This document shows, in pieces, positions 55,183-64,000 of a stretch of DNA of 64,000 nt; the first letter of the stretch is position 1, and each line of letters starts with the position of its first letter. A model generated the notes under the pieces. The model saw only the letters and a program-made list of their open reading frames with translations, searched no databases and was not told the origin of the DNA. The position numbers and the translations under genes were made by a program. The DNA is taken from the NCBI RefSeq assembly GCF_001701025.1, contig NZ_CP016793.1:4402001-4466000 (forward strand), written 5' to 3'. This DNA is from Lentzea guizhouensis (GTDB lineage: Bacteria > Actinomycetota > Actinomycetes > Mycobacteriales > Pseudonocardiaceae).

Positions 55183-56787
55183 GTGATTACTGCTGTGCGG
55201 GCCAGGGCCGAGGCGTTCCGCGCCGACAACCTGGCGCGGTTCAGGGCGCTGACGCCCGTGCGGGTCGCCGGTGACGTGGTCGTCGCGCTCGCCGTCGTCC
55301 TGCTGGACCTGTGGCCGGGCCCGTGGGCCGAGCAGCGGGCGTCGGGCTGGCTGCTCGCCGCCTACTTCGGCGTCTACCTGGTGTTGCTGCCGTTGCGGCA
55401 CGCGCTGCCGGCGACGGTGATGATCGCGGCCGCGGCGATCCCGTTCGTCGGACCGGCGCTGATGGTCGTGCTGAGCTACACGGCGGGCCGGCGGATCGAG
55501 TCGTGGGTCAGGGCGGTGGCGTCGACCGCGGTCACGTTCGTCGTCGTGGTGCTGCTGTGGGACTGGGACGCGCGGCCGCTCGAGATCGAGCCCGTCTACG
55601 GGATGCTCATCCTGATCACGATCTTCGGCGTGGGCGTGGCGCTGCCGTTCCTCGTCGGCCGTTACCTCGCGCAGCGCGAGGCGCTGGTGCAGGCCATGCA
55701 GGACCGCGAGGCGCGGATGCACGGCGAGCAGAAGATGCTGTCGCGCCAGGTGCGCCTGCGCGAACGCAGCCGCATCGCCCAGGACATGCACGACAGCCTC
55801 GGCCACCGGCTGTCGCTGATCTCCGTGCACGCCGGCGCCCTGGCCCTCGACCCGTCGCTGGGGGAGAAGCAACGCGAGGCCATCGGCGTGCTGAGGTCGG
55901 CCGCGTTGACCGGCATGGGGGAGCTGCGGTCGATCATCGGTGTCCTGCGCGCGGAGGACGGCCCCGACGACGACCCGGCCACACGCACCGCGGAGTCCAT
56001 CGACTCGTTGGTGACCGACGCGCGCAAGGCCGGTGTGCTCGTCAGTCTCGTCAGAGGGGGCCAAGCGCACCCGTTGCCGTCACGTGTCTCTCACGCCGCC
56101 TATCGCGTCGCACAGGAGGGACTCACGAACGCGTCCAAGCACGCGCCGGGAGCGGCCGTGCAGGTGACGGTGAAGTACGAGCCGGACGCGTTGGTCGTGG
56201 AGGTGCGGAACAACCCGTCGCGCAACGGTTCGTCGACCGGTGAGCCGGGCGTGGGCCTGATCGGCCTCGGTGAACGCGTCCGCCTCGCCGGCGGCGTCCT
56301 GCACGTGGGCGCGCTCCCGTCCGGCGGCTTCCGCATCGCCGCCGTGCTGCCCTACGAGGAGACCCCGCTCCCCGACGACCCCGAGGACGAGCAGGAGGAG
56401 ACCCAGGCACCCGGCCGCCTGCGCAAGTGGGCGGGCGTCGGCTCCATCGCGGGCGCGTCCCTCGTGCTCGCCGTGATCATCGGCGGCTTCACCTACCTCG
56501 GCTCCCAGCCGGTGACCGAGGTCGTGTCGGAGGAGACCCTCGACCGCATCTCCGCCGGCCAGCCGGAGCCCGAGGTGATGGCCCTGCTCCCGGCCGGCGA
56601 CGAACCCCTGGTCGGCGACGGCGAACGGCGCTCCCAGGCCTCCCCGGAGCCGGAGGGCGCCCGCTGCGTCTACCACATCACCGACGAGCAGTCCTACCTC
56701 GCAAAAGGCACCCGGGTGGTGCGCTTCTGCTTCAAGGACGGCAAGCTGGTCGAGAAGAAGATCCACGTCCAGAGGAACGAGCCATGA
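55183..56787 (+). CDS. Two-component sensor histidine kinase with a C-terminal membrane tail
   Basis: A 534-residue kinase of the NarL-partner (HisKA_3) type. Four to five N-terminal membrane helices (about 30-155), the phosphoacceptor in AQDMHDSLGH (H203) and an HATPase domain ending VGLIGLGERVRLAGG are standard. Unusually, after the ATPase a further membrane helix (SIAGASLVLAVIIGGFTYL, about 423-441) leads to about 90 external residues with SAGQPEPEVMALLPAG and two cysteines, reminiscent of SmpA/OmlA-like folds. GTG 55183 lies 7 bases after TAGCTT (55170-55175). The stop overlaps the response regulator gene. Confidence 0.9.
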   Translation: MITAVRARAEAFRADNLARFRALTPVRVAGDVVVALAVVLLDLWPGPWAEQRASGWLLAAYFGVYLVLLPLRHALPATVMIAAAAIPFVGPALMVVLSYTAGRRIESWVRAVASTAVTFVVVVLLWDWDARPLEIEPVYGMLILITIFGVGVALPFLVGRYLAQREALVQAMQDREARMHGEQKMLSRQVRLRERSRIAQDMHDSLGHRLSLISVHAGALALDPSLGEKQREAIGVLRSAALTGMGELRSIIGVLRAEDGPDDDPATRTAESIDSLVTDARKAGVLVSLVRGGQAHPLPSRVSHAAYRVAQEGLTNASKHAPGAAVQVTVKYEPDALVVEVRNNPSRNGSSTGEPGVGLIGLGERVRLAGGVLHVGALPSGGFRIAAVLPYEETPLPDDPEDEQEETQAPGRLRKWAGVGSIAGASLVLAVIIGGFTYLGSQPVTEVVSEETLDRISAGQPEPEVMALLPAGDEPLVGDGERRSQASPEPEGARCVYHITDEQSYLAKGTRVVRFCFKDGKLVEKKIHVQRNEP

Positions 56788-57428
56788 TCCGGGTGCTCAT
56801 CGCCGACGACGAGCCGCTGATGCGCGCGGGCATCAAGGCCATCCTCGGCACCGCCGACGACATCGAACTGGTGGCCGAAGCCGGCGACGGCCGCGAGGCG
56901 GTGCAGATCGTCCGCGAACGCCGCGTCGACGTGGCCGTGCTCGACATCCGCATGCCCCGGATGGACGGCCTCGCCTGCGCCAAGGAACTCCGTGTCGTCG
57001 CACCGTCCGTGCGCGTCGTGATGCTCACGACGTTCGGCGAGGACGAGAACATCGTGCGCGCGCTGTCCGACGGCGCGGCCGGTTTCCTGTTGAAGGACTC
57101 CGCACCTGAGGAGCTTCTTCGTGCCGTGCGTGCGGTGCACAACGGTGAGGCCTATTTGTCGCCGATGGTCACGTCACGGGTCGTCGGCATGGTCGCGACT
57201 TCCGGGCAGCCGAAGCGGCAGGAGGCGCAGAAGGCCGTCGAGCAGCTGACCGACCGCGAGGTCGAGGTGCTGGCGCTGCTCGGGCAGGGGATGTCGAACG
57301 CGGACATCGGGGCGAAGCTGCACATGTCCGAGGCGACGGTGAAGACGTACGTGTCGCGGTTGCTGGCGAAGCTGGGGCTGACGAACCGGGTGCAGGCGGC
57401 GCTGCTGGCACGGGACGCGGGGATCTAG
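56784..57428 (+). CDS. NarL/LuxR-type response regulator
   Basis: A 214-residue regulator: receiver domain with acidic pocket D8/D9, phosphoacceptor D54 in VAVLDIRMPRMDG, T in MLTTFGED and K in LLKDSAP; C-terminal LuxR helix-turn-helix LTDREVEVLALLGQGMSNADIG and EATVKTYVSRLLAKLGL. ATG 56784 overlaps the kinase stop (ATGA). Targets are unknown. A strong bidirectional hairpin follows. Confidence 0.95.
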   Translation: MIRVLIADDEPLMRAGIKAILGTADDIELVAEAGDGREAVQIVRERRVDVAVLDIRMPRMDGLACAKELRVVAPSVRVVMLTTFGEDENIVRALSDGAAGFLLKDSAPEELLRAVRAVHNGEAYLSPMVTSRVVGMVATSGQPKRQEAQKAVEQLTDREVEVLALLGQGMSNADIGAKLHMSEATVKTYVSRLLAKLGLTNRVQAALLARDAGI

Positions 57429-57471
57429 TTCGTGACGCTCAGCGGGTCGCCGTTGTGCGGAAAGAGGACCA

Positions 57472-57517
57472 ATGCGAAGGAGCCGTTCGGGTGACACCCG
57501 AACGGCTCCAAACGCAT
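57472..57517. terminator. Bidirectional terminator between the response regulator and glsB-type genes
   Basis: GGAGCCGTTCGGGT (57479-57492) and ACCCGAACGGCTCC (57496-57509) form a perfect 14-bp stem with a 3-base loop, extended by ATGCG/CGCAT outer pairs with a small internal loop. Confidence 0.85.
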
Positions 57518-57523
57518 GAGTGC

Positions 57524-57790
57524 CTAGACGCGGCTTCGTCGCCCCGTCACCAGACGGTAGATGCCCAGCAGGACCAGCGATCCGACGATGGCCAGCAGCC
57601 ACGTCCGCAGATCGAAGAACGAGCCGAGGTCGGTCGAGAACAGCGCCGATCCGATGAACCCACCCAGGATCGCGCCCACGATGCCGATCAGCATCGTGAT
57701 GATGATTCCACCGGGATCTTTCCCCGGCATGATGGCCTTCGCGATGGCGCCGGCCAGCAGGCCGAGCACGATCCATCCCAGGATGCCCAC
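57524..57790 (-). CDS. GlsB/YeaQ/YmgE family stress-response membrane protein
   Basis: An 88-residue glycine-rich membrane protein with three hydrophobic segments: GILGWIVLGLLAGAIAKAIMPG, then GGIIITMLIGIVGAILGGFIG and a third near the end. Members are transglycosylase-associated or general stress proteins of unknown mechanism. GTG 57790 follows GAAGGAGACTCTCC; the long open frame upstream on this strand is not coding. Divergent from dxr. Confidence 0.9.
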   Translation of the reverse strand: MGILGWIVLGLLAGAIAKAIMPGKDPGGIIITMLIGIVGAILGGFIGSALFSTDLGSFFDLRTWLLAIVGSLVLLGIYRLVTGRRSRV

Positions 57791-57925
57791 GGAGAGTCTC
57801 CTTCCATCTGCTTGACGCCGACGGAATGCCCCCGAACTGGCGACTTCACACCTCCAAAACCACTCCGTTATCAAAGTAGCGGGCTGTGCCGAGCTCTCAG
57901 GCACTCTCCGGAACAATGAGGGGCG

Positions 57926-59056
57926 ATGAGTACTCCACGCACTGTCCTGGTCCTGGGCTCGACCGGCTCGGTCGGCACCCAGGCGCTCGACGTCATCCGG
58001 CGCAACCGCGACCAGTTCCAGGTCGTCGGGCTCGGCGCGGGTGGGCGTCAGCTGGACCTGCTGAAAGAGCAGGCAGCCGAGTTCGACGTGAAGACGGTCG
58101 CCGTCGCGAACGGCGCCGAGGTGCCCGGTGTCAGGACGCTGACCAGCATGGTCGACCTGATCGAGGCGTGTCCCGCGGACGTCGTCCTCAACGGGATGGA
58201 CGGGTCGCGCGGGCTCGAGCCGTCGCTGAAGGCGCTGGAGACCGGCGCGACGCTGGCGCTCGCGAACAAGGAGTCGCTCATCGCGGGCGGGCCGCTCGTG
58301 CTGAAGGCGGCCAAGCCGGACCAGATCGTGCCGGTCGACTCCGAGCACTCCGCGCTCGCGCAGTGCCTGCGCGGTGGCGCGTCGCACGAGGTGCACAAGC
58401 TGGTGCTGACGGCGTCCGGCGGGCCGTTCCGCGGCAGGACCCGCGCGGACCTGGCGGACGTCACCGTCGCGCAGGCCATGGCGCACCCGACGTGGTCGAT
58501 GGGCCAGGTCGTGACCATCAACTCGGCGAACCTGGTGAACAAGGGCCTCGAGCTGATCGAGGCGCACCTGTTGTTCGGGGTGCCCTACGACCGCATCGAC
58601 GTGGTGGTGCACCCGCAGTCCATCATTCACTCGATGGTGACGTTCACCGACGGTTCCACCCTCGCCCAGGCGTCGCCGCCCGACATGCGGCTGCCCATCT
58701 CGCTCGGGCTGAACTGGCCACAGCGCGTCGCCGGTGCCGCGGCCGCCTGTACCTTTGACACCGCCACCTCGTGGACGTTCGAACCGCTGGACGAGGTCAC
58801 GTTCCCCGCGGTCGAGCTCGCGCGGCAGGCAGGCGTCGCCGGAGGGTGCGTGCCTGCGATCTACAACGCGGCGAACGAGGAGGCACTCGCCTCATTCGTG
58901 GCGGGGAAGACGTCGTTCCTGTCGATCGTGGACACCATCGGCCAGGTTCTCGGCGAGGCGGACGACTGGCGCAGCGACCCCGCGGACGTCGCGGAGGTGC
59001 TCGCCGCCGAGGACTGGGCACGCGCACGTGCCCGCGAGCTGGTTGGAAGGAACTGA
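57926..59056 (+). CDS. dxr: 1-deoxy-D-xylulose 5-phosphate reductoisomerase
   Basis: A 376-residue NADPH enzyme making 2-C-methylerythritol 4-phosphate, the committed step of the MEP isoprenoid pathway. NADPH motif [26 protein letters not shown], metal site PVDSEHSA, flexible loop TASGGPFRG and [20 protein letters not shown] are all present. ATG 57926 follows GAGGGGCG. It starts the dxr-rseP-ispG cluster. Confidence 0.96.
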   Translation: MSTPRTVLVLGSTGSVGTQALDVIRRNRDQFQVVGLGAGGRQLDLLKEQAAEFDVKTVAVANGAEVPGVRTLTSMVDLIEACPADVVLNGMDGSRGLEPSLKALETGATLALANKESLIAGGPLVLKAAKPDQIVPVDSEHSALAQCLRGGASHEVHKLVLTASGGPFRGRTRADLADVTVAQAMAHPTWSMGQVVTINSANLVNKGLELIEAHLLFGVPYDRIDVVVHPQSIIHSMVTFTDGSTLAQASPPDMRLPISLGLNWPQRVAGAAAACTFDTATSWTFEPLDEVTFPAVELARQAGVAGGCVPAIYNAANEEALASFVAGKTSFLSIVDTIGQVLGEADDWRSDPADVAEVLAAEDWARARARELVGRN

Positions 59057-59063
59057 ACTTCTC

Positions 59064-60272
59064 GTGAACACATTCATCAACATCCTCGGGGTGCTGTTGT
59101 TCGCGTTCGGCATCGCGGTCTCGATCGCGCTGCACGAGTTCGGGCACCTGCTGACCGCCAAGGCCTTCGGCATGAAGGTCACCCGCTACTTCATCGGCTT
59201 CGGCCCGCGGCTGTTCTCGTTCCGCAAGGGCGAGACCGAGTACGGCCTCAAGGCGATCCCGGCCGGTGGCTTCTGCGAGATCACCGGCATGACGGCGCTG
59301 GAGGACGTGCACCCGGACGACCGCAAGCGCGCCTTCTACAACCAGAAGGTGTGGAAGCGCGTCGTCGTGCTGGCCGCCGGCTCGATCACGCACTTCATCC
59401 TCGGCTTCATCATCCTGCTGATCCTCGCGATGTCGCTGGGCCTGCCGAACAACAAGGGCCTGCCGGTGTTGCAGGAGGTCACGCCGTGCGTGCCGGTCGC
59501 GAACGTCACCGACGGCTCGTGCCCGTCCGGCTCGCCCGCGCCCGCCAAGAACGCCGGTCTGCAGCCCGGTGACGAGATCATCGCGATCGCCGGCCAGCAG
59601 ACGCCGACGTGGCCGGACATGCAGCGGATCACCCGCGAGCGCACCGGCCCGACCGAGTTCAAGATCATCCGCGACGGCCAGGAGAAGACCGTCACCGTCG
59701 ACGTGGCCAAGGTCACCCGCACCCTGACCGACGGCAAGGGCGGCAAGGAGACCAAGGAGATCGGCGCGATCGGCGTGCTGCCGAAGGAGTCGTTCACCTA
59801 CAGCCCGATCGCCGCGATCCCGGCCGCGGTGTCGTTCACCGGCGACATGTTCGTGAACACCTGGAAGGGCCTGCTGCGCTTCCCGGAGCGCATCCCGGCC
59901 GTGGTCCAGGCCATCGGCGGCGGCGAGCGCGACCTCGACACCCCGATCTCGGTGGTCGGCGCCTCCCGCCTCGGCGGTGACGCGGCCGAGCGCGGCCTCT
60001 GGGCGTTCTTCGTGCTGATGCTCGCCGGCCTGAACTTCTTCGTGGGTGTGTTCAACCTCCTGCCGCTCCTGCCGCTTGACGGTGGTCACATCGCCGTCAA
60101 CCTCTACGAACGGGTGCGAGACTGGATTCGGAAGCTGCGCGGGAAGCCCGCCGGCGCCCCGGTCAACTACATGCGCCTGCTGCCGCTCACCTACGTGGTC
60201 ATCTTCCTCGGCGGTGCCATCACGCTGCTGACCGTGACCGCCGACATCGTCAACCCGATCAGGTTGCAGTGA
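59064..60272 (+). CDS. rseP: Site-2 protease (RseP/Rip1 family)
   Basis: A 402-residue intramembrane zinc metalloprotease that cleaves anti-sigma factors and other membrane proteins. The first helix carries ALHEFGHLL (H24, E25, H28). A periplasmic PDZ domain (about 150-230) with [15 protein letters not shown] follows, and the LDGGH motif near residue 339 supplies the third ligand. GTG 59064 lies just after the dxr stop. Gene order dxr-rseP-ispG as in Mycobacterium (Rip1). Confidence 0.94.
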   Translation: MNTFINILGVLLFAFGIAVSIALHEFGHLLTAKAFGMKVTRYFIGFGPRLFSFRKGETEYGLKAIPAGGFCEITGMTALEDVHPDDRKRAFYNQKVWKRVVVLAAGSITHFILGFIILLILAMSLGLPNNKGLPVLQEVTPCVPVANVTDGSCPSGSPAPAKNAGLQPGDEIIAIAGQQTPTWPDMQRITRERTGPTEFKIIRDGQEKTVTVDVAKVTRTLTDGKGGKETKEIGAIGVLPKESFTYSPIAAIPAAVSFTGDMFVNTWKGLLRFPERIPAVVQAIGGGERDLDTPISVVGASRLGGDAAERGLWAFFVLMLAGLNFFVGVFNLLPLLPLDGGHIAVNLYERVRDWIRKLRGKPAGAPVNYMRLLPLTYVVIFLGGAITLLTVTADIVNPIRLQ

Positions 60273-60294
60273 CTTACGGAAAGGTGCACAACCC

Positions 60295-61449
60295 ATGAGT
60301 GACGGCGTGATGCTCGGAATGCCGGCACTGCCGCCGCCGGTGCTGTCGGAACGTCGCAAGACCAGGCAGCTGATGGTGGGCAACGTCGGTGTCGGCAGCG
60401 AGTTCCCCGTCTCCGTCCAGTCGATGACGACGACCCTCACGTCGGACGTCAACGCGACGCTCCAGCAGATCGCTGAGCTCACCGCGGCCGGCTGCGACAT
60501 CGTCCGCGTCGCCTGCCCCTCGCAGGACGACGCGGACGCGCTGCCGGCGATCGCTCGCAAGTCCCAGATCCCGGTGATCGCGGACATCCACTTCCAGCCG
60601 AAGTACGTGTTCGCCGCGATCGAGGCCGGCTGCGCCGCCGTGCGCGTCAACCCCGGCAACATCCGCAAGTTCGACGACCAGGTCAAGGAGATCGCGGCCG
60701 CCGCCCGCGACCACGGCACGCCGATCCGCATCGGCGTCAACGCGGGTTCGCTCGACCCGCGGCTGCTGCAGAAGTACGGCAAGGCCACCCCGGAGGCGCT
60801 GGCCGAGTCGGCGATGTGGGAGGCCTCGCTCTTCGCGGAGCACGACTTCCACGACATCAAGATCTCGGTCAAGCACAACGACCCGGTCGTGATGGTGCGC
60901 GCCTACGAACTGCTCGCCGAGCAGTGCGACTACCCGCTGCACCTCGGCGTGACGGAGGCGGGCCCGGCGTTCCAGGGCACCATCAAGTCGGCCGTGGCGT
61001 TCGGCGCTCTGCTTCGGCAGGGCATCGGTGACACGATCCGGGTGTCGCTGAGCGCGCCGCCGGTCGAGGAGATCAAGGTCGGCCACCAGATCCTCCAGTC
61101 GCTCAACCTGCGCCCGCGCAAGCTGGAGATCGTGTCCTGCCCGTCCTGCGGCCGCGCCCAGGTCGACGTCTACACCCTCGCCGAGCAGGTCACCGCCGGT
61201 CTGGAGGGCATGGAGGTCCCGCTGCGCGTCGCCGTCATGGGCTGCGTCGTCAACGGGCCCGGCGAGGCCCGTGAGGCGGACCTCGGCGTGGCGTCGGGCA
61301 ACGGCAAGGGTCAGATCTTCGTGAAGGGCAAGGTCATCAAGACCGTGCCGGAGCACGCGATCGTGGAGACGCTGATCGAGGAGGCGATGAGGCTCGCCGA
61401 GGAGATGGAGCCCGTCGAGGGCGGCGCCCCGGCGGTCACGGTCAGCTGA
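60295..61449 (+). CDS. ispG: 4-hydroxy-3-methylbut-2-en-1-yl diphosphate synthase
   Basis: A 384-residue [4Fe-4S] enzyme of the MEP pathway (GcpE). TIM-barrel motifs [15 protein letters not shown] and ADIHFQPKY, then the C-terminal Fe-S module with [14 protein letters not shown] and [13 protein letters not shown] 60295 follows GGAAAGG. The last gene before a terminator hairpin, completing two MEP genes in the cluster. Confidence 0.96.
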   Translation: MSDGVMLGMPALPPPVLSERRKTRQLMVGNVGVGSEFPVSVQSMTTTLTSDVNATLQQIAELTAAGCDIVRVACPSQDDADALPAIARKSQIPVIADIHFQPKYVFAAIEAGCAAVRVNPGNIRKFDDQVKEIAAAARDHGTPIRIGVNAGSLDPRLLQKYGKATPEALAESAMWEASLFAEHDFHDIKISVKHNDPVVMVRAYELLAEQCDYPLHLGVTEAGPAFQGTIKSAVAFGALLRQGIGDTIRVSLSAPPVEEIKVGHQILQSLNLRPRKLEIVSCPSCGRAQVDVYTLAEQVTAGLEGMEVPLRVAVMGCVVNGPGEAREADLGVASGNGKGQIFVKGKVIKTVPEHAIVETLIEEAMRLAEEMEPVEGGAPAVTVS

Positions 61450-61464
61450 CGCACGTTGTTCGCA

Positions 61465-61500
61465 GTGAGGGGCGTCTTCCGGCCGGAGGGCGCCCCTCAC
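61465..61500 (+). terminator. Hairpin terminator after ispG
   Basis: GTGAGGGGCG (61465-61474) pairs perfectly with CGCCCCTCAC (61491-61500); the 16-base loop can itself fold partly (TTCCGG/CCGGAG). Confidence 0.75.
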
Positions 61501-61581
61501 GCCGTTCATCACCATCGGTAAGACCCTGGCCGCACTGTTGGCTGATGCCACACACCCGTCCCATCTGGCACGCTAGGTGGC

Positions 61582-62433
61582 GTGTTGAGGCTGGCCGGAG
61601 CGCGCGTGCTCGACGAGCGCGACCTGATCGACGTACGCGGGGTGCTCGACAGCGACCCCGTCGCTGCGTGCATGGTCGCGGCAAGGGTGGAGACCGCCGG
61701 CCTGGACCCGTGGCGCCTCGGCGGCGAGATGTGGGGGTCCGACGCGCGGCCGATGCGCGGGCGGGTCGACGGGCTGTGCTTCTCCGGCCCGAACCTGATC
61801 CCGTTGAGGGGTAGCGCCAGTGCCATGCGCATGTTCGCGGACCGGGCGCGCCGCAGGGGCCGGATGTGCTCCAGTCTCGTCGGGCCCGCCGAGCAGGTGC
61901 TGACGCTGTGGGACGAGCTCCAGCCCGACTGGGGACCGGCGCGCGAGGTGCGCGGGGACCAGCCGTTGATGGCGCTGCGCAGGACGCCCGACGTCGCGCC
62001 CGACCCGATGGTGCGCCAGGTCAGGCCCAGTGAGCTCAACCGGTACCTGCCGGCGGCGATCGCCATGTTCATCGAAGAGGTCGGCATCGACCCGTGCGCT
62101 GAGGACGGTGGCGCGGGGTACCGGGCCAGGGTGAGCGAGCTGATCGCGGCAGGACGGGCGTTCGCCAGGTTCGAGAACGGCGAGGTCGTCTTCAAGGCCG
62201 AGATCGGGGCCATGTCGAAGCGCGTCGGGCAGATCCAGGGCGTCTGGGTGCGGCCGGAACGCCGGGGCGAAGGGCTGGGAACTGCGGGAACGGCGGCGGT
62301 CGCCAACCGGCTCGTGCACCACCTGGACCGCACGGCGAGCCTGTACGTCAACGGGTACAACCACGTCGCGCAGGCCGCCTACCGGCGGATCGGGTTCGAA
62401 CAGGTCGGGCAGTACGCCACGGTCCTCTTCTGA
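61582..62433 (+). CDS. GNAT family N-acetyltransferase
   Basis: A 283-residue protein with a C-terminal GNAT domain: acetyl-CoA loop VRPERRGEGLGTAGTAA and the final strands VNGYNHVAQAAYRRIGFEQVG. The N-terminal 120 residues form the DUF4081-like domain that accompanies these proteins next to ispG in actinobacteria. GTG 61582 is the start used; TAGGT lies a few bases upstream. The acceptor is unknown. Confidence 0.9.
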   Translation: MLRLAGARVLDERDLIDVRGVLDSDPVAACMVAARVETAGLDPWRLGGEMWGSDARPMRGRVDGLCFSGPNLIPLRGSASAMRMFADRARRRGRMCSSLVGPAEQVLTLWDELQPDWGPAREVRGDQPLMALRRTPDVAPDPMVRQVRPSELNRYLPAAIAMFIEEVGIDPCAEDGGAGYRARVSELIAAGRAFARFENGEVVFKAEIGAMSKRVGQIQGVWVRPERRGEGLGTAGTAAVANRLVHHLDRTASLYVNGYNHVAQAAYRRIGFEQVGQYATVLF

Positions 62434-62452
62434 AACGGGCATACTCGCGGCC

Positions 62453-64000
62453 GTGCGACTTCTCGCGATGATCACGGCGGTCCTGGTGACGGTGAGCGGC
62501 TGCGGGCTGTTCGAAGACGAACCGGGGGCTCCGGAGATCACCGGCGACTTCCTGGGCAAGCTCGCGTCCGGTGACGTGCAGGGGGCGGCGAACGTCACCG
62601 ACAACCCCGCCGACGCCAAGGAGACGCTGGAGAAGTTCCGGGGCGCGCTCAAACCCGAGAAGCTGACCAGCAAGGTCGACCAGATCCGCAACAACGGCGA
62701 CACCGCGGCCGAGGCGTCGGTGACGCTCGACTGGGACCTCGGCGGGGGCAGGCACTGGTCGTACCCGACGAAGTTCGAGGTCCGGCAGGAGGGTGAGGGC
62801 TGGAAGGTCCGCTGGGCCACCTCCGTGCCGCACCCCAAGCTCGCTCCACAGCAGACCGTCAAGCTCACCGAGCTCAAGCCCGACCCCGCGCCGGTGCTCG
62901 ACCGGGACGGCACGCCGTTGCTGGCACCGGAACGCGTCGTGTCGGTGCTGCTCGTGCCCAAGGAGGCCGGTGACGTCGCGGCGGTGGCGAAGGCGCTCGG
63001 CGAGGCGCTCACCCCGCTCGACAAGGCGATCACGCAGCAGTCCATCACGGACGGTGCGGCCAAGACGCCCGACGGCCAGGCCTACCAGGTCGCGGCGCTG
63101 CGCGACCCCGACTACCAGGCGGTGAAGCCGAAGATCTACGAGCTGCCCGGTGTCCGGTTCAGCACGCAGACCTCCCTGCTCGCGCCTTCCCGCACGTTCG
63201 GCTCGCAGGTGCTCCCGGCCGTCCGCAAGGCCGTCGAGGACGAGATCGCCGGCCGCACCGGGTTCCGCGTCGCCACCGTCAACGCGCAGGGGGCCGAGGT
63301 CGACGAGCTGCACCAGCAGGCGCCCGAACCGGCCAAGGCGGTCACCACGGCGTTGTCGCGGATCATCCAGACCGCGGCCGAGGACGCCGTCGAACCGGTG
63401 CAGCAGCCCACGATGCTCGTCGCGATCCAGCCGTCCACCGGCGACATCCTGGCCGTCGCGCAGAACGACGCCGCCGACGCCCAGGGCGCGCTGGCGCTGA
63501 CCGGCCGCTTCCCGCCGGGCTCGACGATGAAGGCCGTGACCGCGCTCGCCGCGATCCAGTCGGGGAAGGCGAACGCCGACACCCCGCTGCCGTGCCCCGG
63601 CAAGACCACCATCGCGGGCCGCCGGATCGTGCCGAACTCCAGCGAGTTCGAGAAGGGCACCATCCCGCTGCGCTCGGCGTTCGCGTTCTCCTGCAACACC
63701 ACGTTCGCGCAGCTCGCCGTCGACATGCCGGCCGACCTGCTGACGAACACCGCCCAGTCGCTCGGTCTCGGCGTCGACTTCGAGATCCAGGGCCTGACCA
63801 CCATCACCGGGTCCGTGCCGCCCGCCACCGACGTCGTGGAACGGGCCGAGGACGCGTTCGGCCAGGGCAAGGTGCTGGCCTCGCCGTTCGGTATGGCGCT
63901 GGTGTCCGCGTCGATCGCGAAGGGCTCGATGCCGACGCCGCAGCTGGTGCGCGGCAAGGACACCAAAGCCGACAAGCAGCCCGCCGCGCCCACCGCGCTC
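62453..64000 (+). CDS. Penicillin-binding protein with MecA-like N-terminal domain (partial)
   Basis: The first 516 codons of a class B penicillin-binding protein running off the window. A lipoprotein-like signal (LAMITAVLVTVSGC) precedes an NTF2-like MecA N-terminal domain (about 25-145), a PBP dimer domain, and the transpeptidase domain. The nucleophile is in PPGSTMK (S357, K360) and the second motif is SCN (413-415). The KTG motif lies beyond the window. GTG 62453 is 7 bases after CATACT (62440-62445), so probably leaderless. Located after ispG and the GNAT gene, as in other actinomycetes. Cross-links peptidoglycan; intrinsic beta-lactam tolerance is possible but unproven. Confidence 0.92.
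   Translation, partial: MRLLAMITAVLVTVSGCGLFEDEPGAPEITGDFLGKLASGDVQGAANVTDNPADAKETLEKFRGALKPEKLTSKVDQIRNNGDTAAEASVTLDWDLGGGRHWSYPTKFEVRQEGEGWKVRWATSVPHPKLAPQQTVKLTELKPDPAPVLDRDGTPLLAPERVVSVLLVPKEAGDVAAVAKALGEALTPLDKAITQQSITDGAAKTPDGQAYQVAALRDPDYQAVKPKIYELPGVRFSTQTSLLAPSRTFGSQVLPAVRKAVEDEIAGRTGFRVATVNAQGAEVDELHQQAPEPAKAVTTALSRIIQTAAEDAVEPVQQPTMLVAIQPSTGDILAVAQNDAADAQGALALTGRFPPGSTMKAVTALAAIQSGKANADTPLPCPGKTTIAGRRIVPNSSEFEKGTIPLRSAFAFSCNTTFAQLAVDMPADLLTNTAQSLGLGVDFEIQGLTTITGSVPPATDVVERAEDAFGQGKVLASPFGMALVSASIAKGSMPTPQLVRGKDTKADKQPAAPTAL

Overview
This 64 kb window is chromosomal DNA of a high-GC filamentous actinomycete, most likely a member of the Pseudonocardiaceae (Lentzea/Saccharothrix-like). 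The basis is extreme GC with strong third-position bias, many GTG starts and apparently leaderless mRNAs, a whiG sporulation sigma factor, a DUF2631 protein, a DUF2469 protein and the typical actinobacterial gene orders. No rRNA, tRNA or CRISPR array was found.

Layout. 1-8.3 kb: nitrogen acquisition, with allantoin degradation (allB-alc), a secreted TAP-type peptidase, and amtB-glnK-glnD behind a candidate GlnR box array. 8.3-13 kb: an accessory pocket with a decayed HAF-repeat gene, a P-loop ATPase and a 1188-residue TIR-nSTAND-WD40 protein. 13-24.3 kb: ffh, an amidohydrolase, an ECF41 sigma factor paired with its carboxymuconolactone-decarboxylase partner, a CPBP protease, pxpA, then rpsP-khpA-rimM-trmD-rplS, two lepB genes (the first frameshifted), rnhB and a DUF2469 gene. 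24.4-36 kb: yraN, a broken comM, a skewed hairpin-bearing tract, dprA, xerC, whiG, a broken M23 peptidase gene, then rpsB-tsf-pyrH-frr-cdsA.

36-45.6 kb: an accessory segment separates cdsA from rlmN. It holds an IS630 element that landed in the stop codon of a VOC-family gene, a methyltransferase, a 1634-residue secreted protein with 12 FN3 domains and a C-terminal HExxH motif, an aldo/keto reductase and a PadR regulator. 45.6-57.8 kb: rlmN, carbonic anhydrase, a membrane Ser/Thr kinase, a polyamine-type ABC transporter whose genes are split by a P450/TetR pair, a two-component system and a GlsB-type membrane protein. 57.9-64 kb: the isoprenoid/site-2 protease cluster dxr-rseP-ispG, a GNAT protein, and a MecA-like penicillin-binding protein that runs off the end.

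Themes: (i) nitrogen scavenging under probable GlnR control; (ii) the translation, secretion and envelope housekeeping backbone; (iii) gene decay in the competence/peptidase neighbourhood (comM, M23, HAF and lepB-1 all carry frameshifts, though assembly error must be excluded); (iv) accessory insertions carrying the novel candidates: the TIR-nSTAND-WD40 receptor and the propeller-FN3-HExxH secreted protein.
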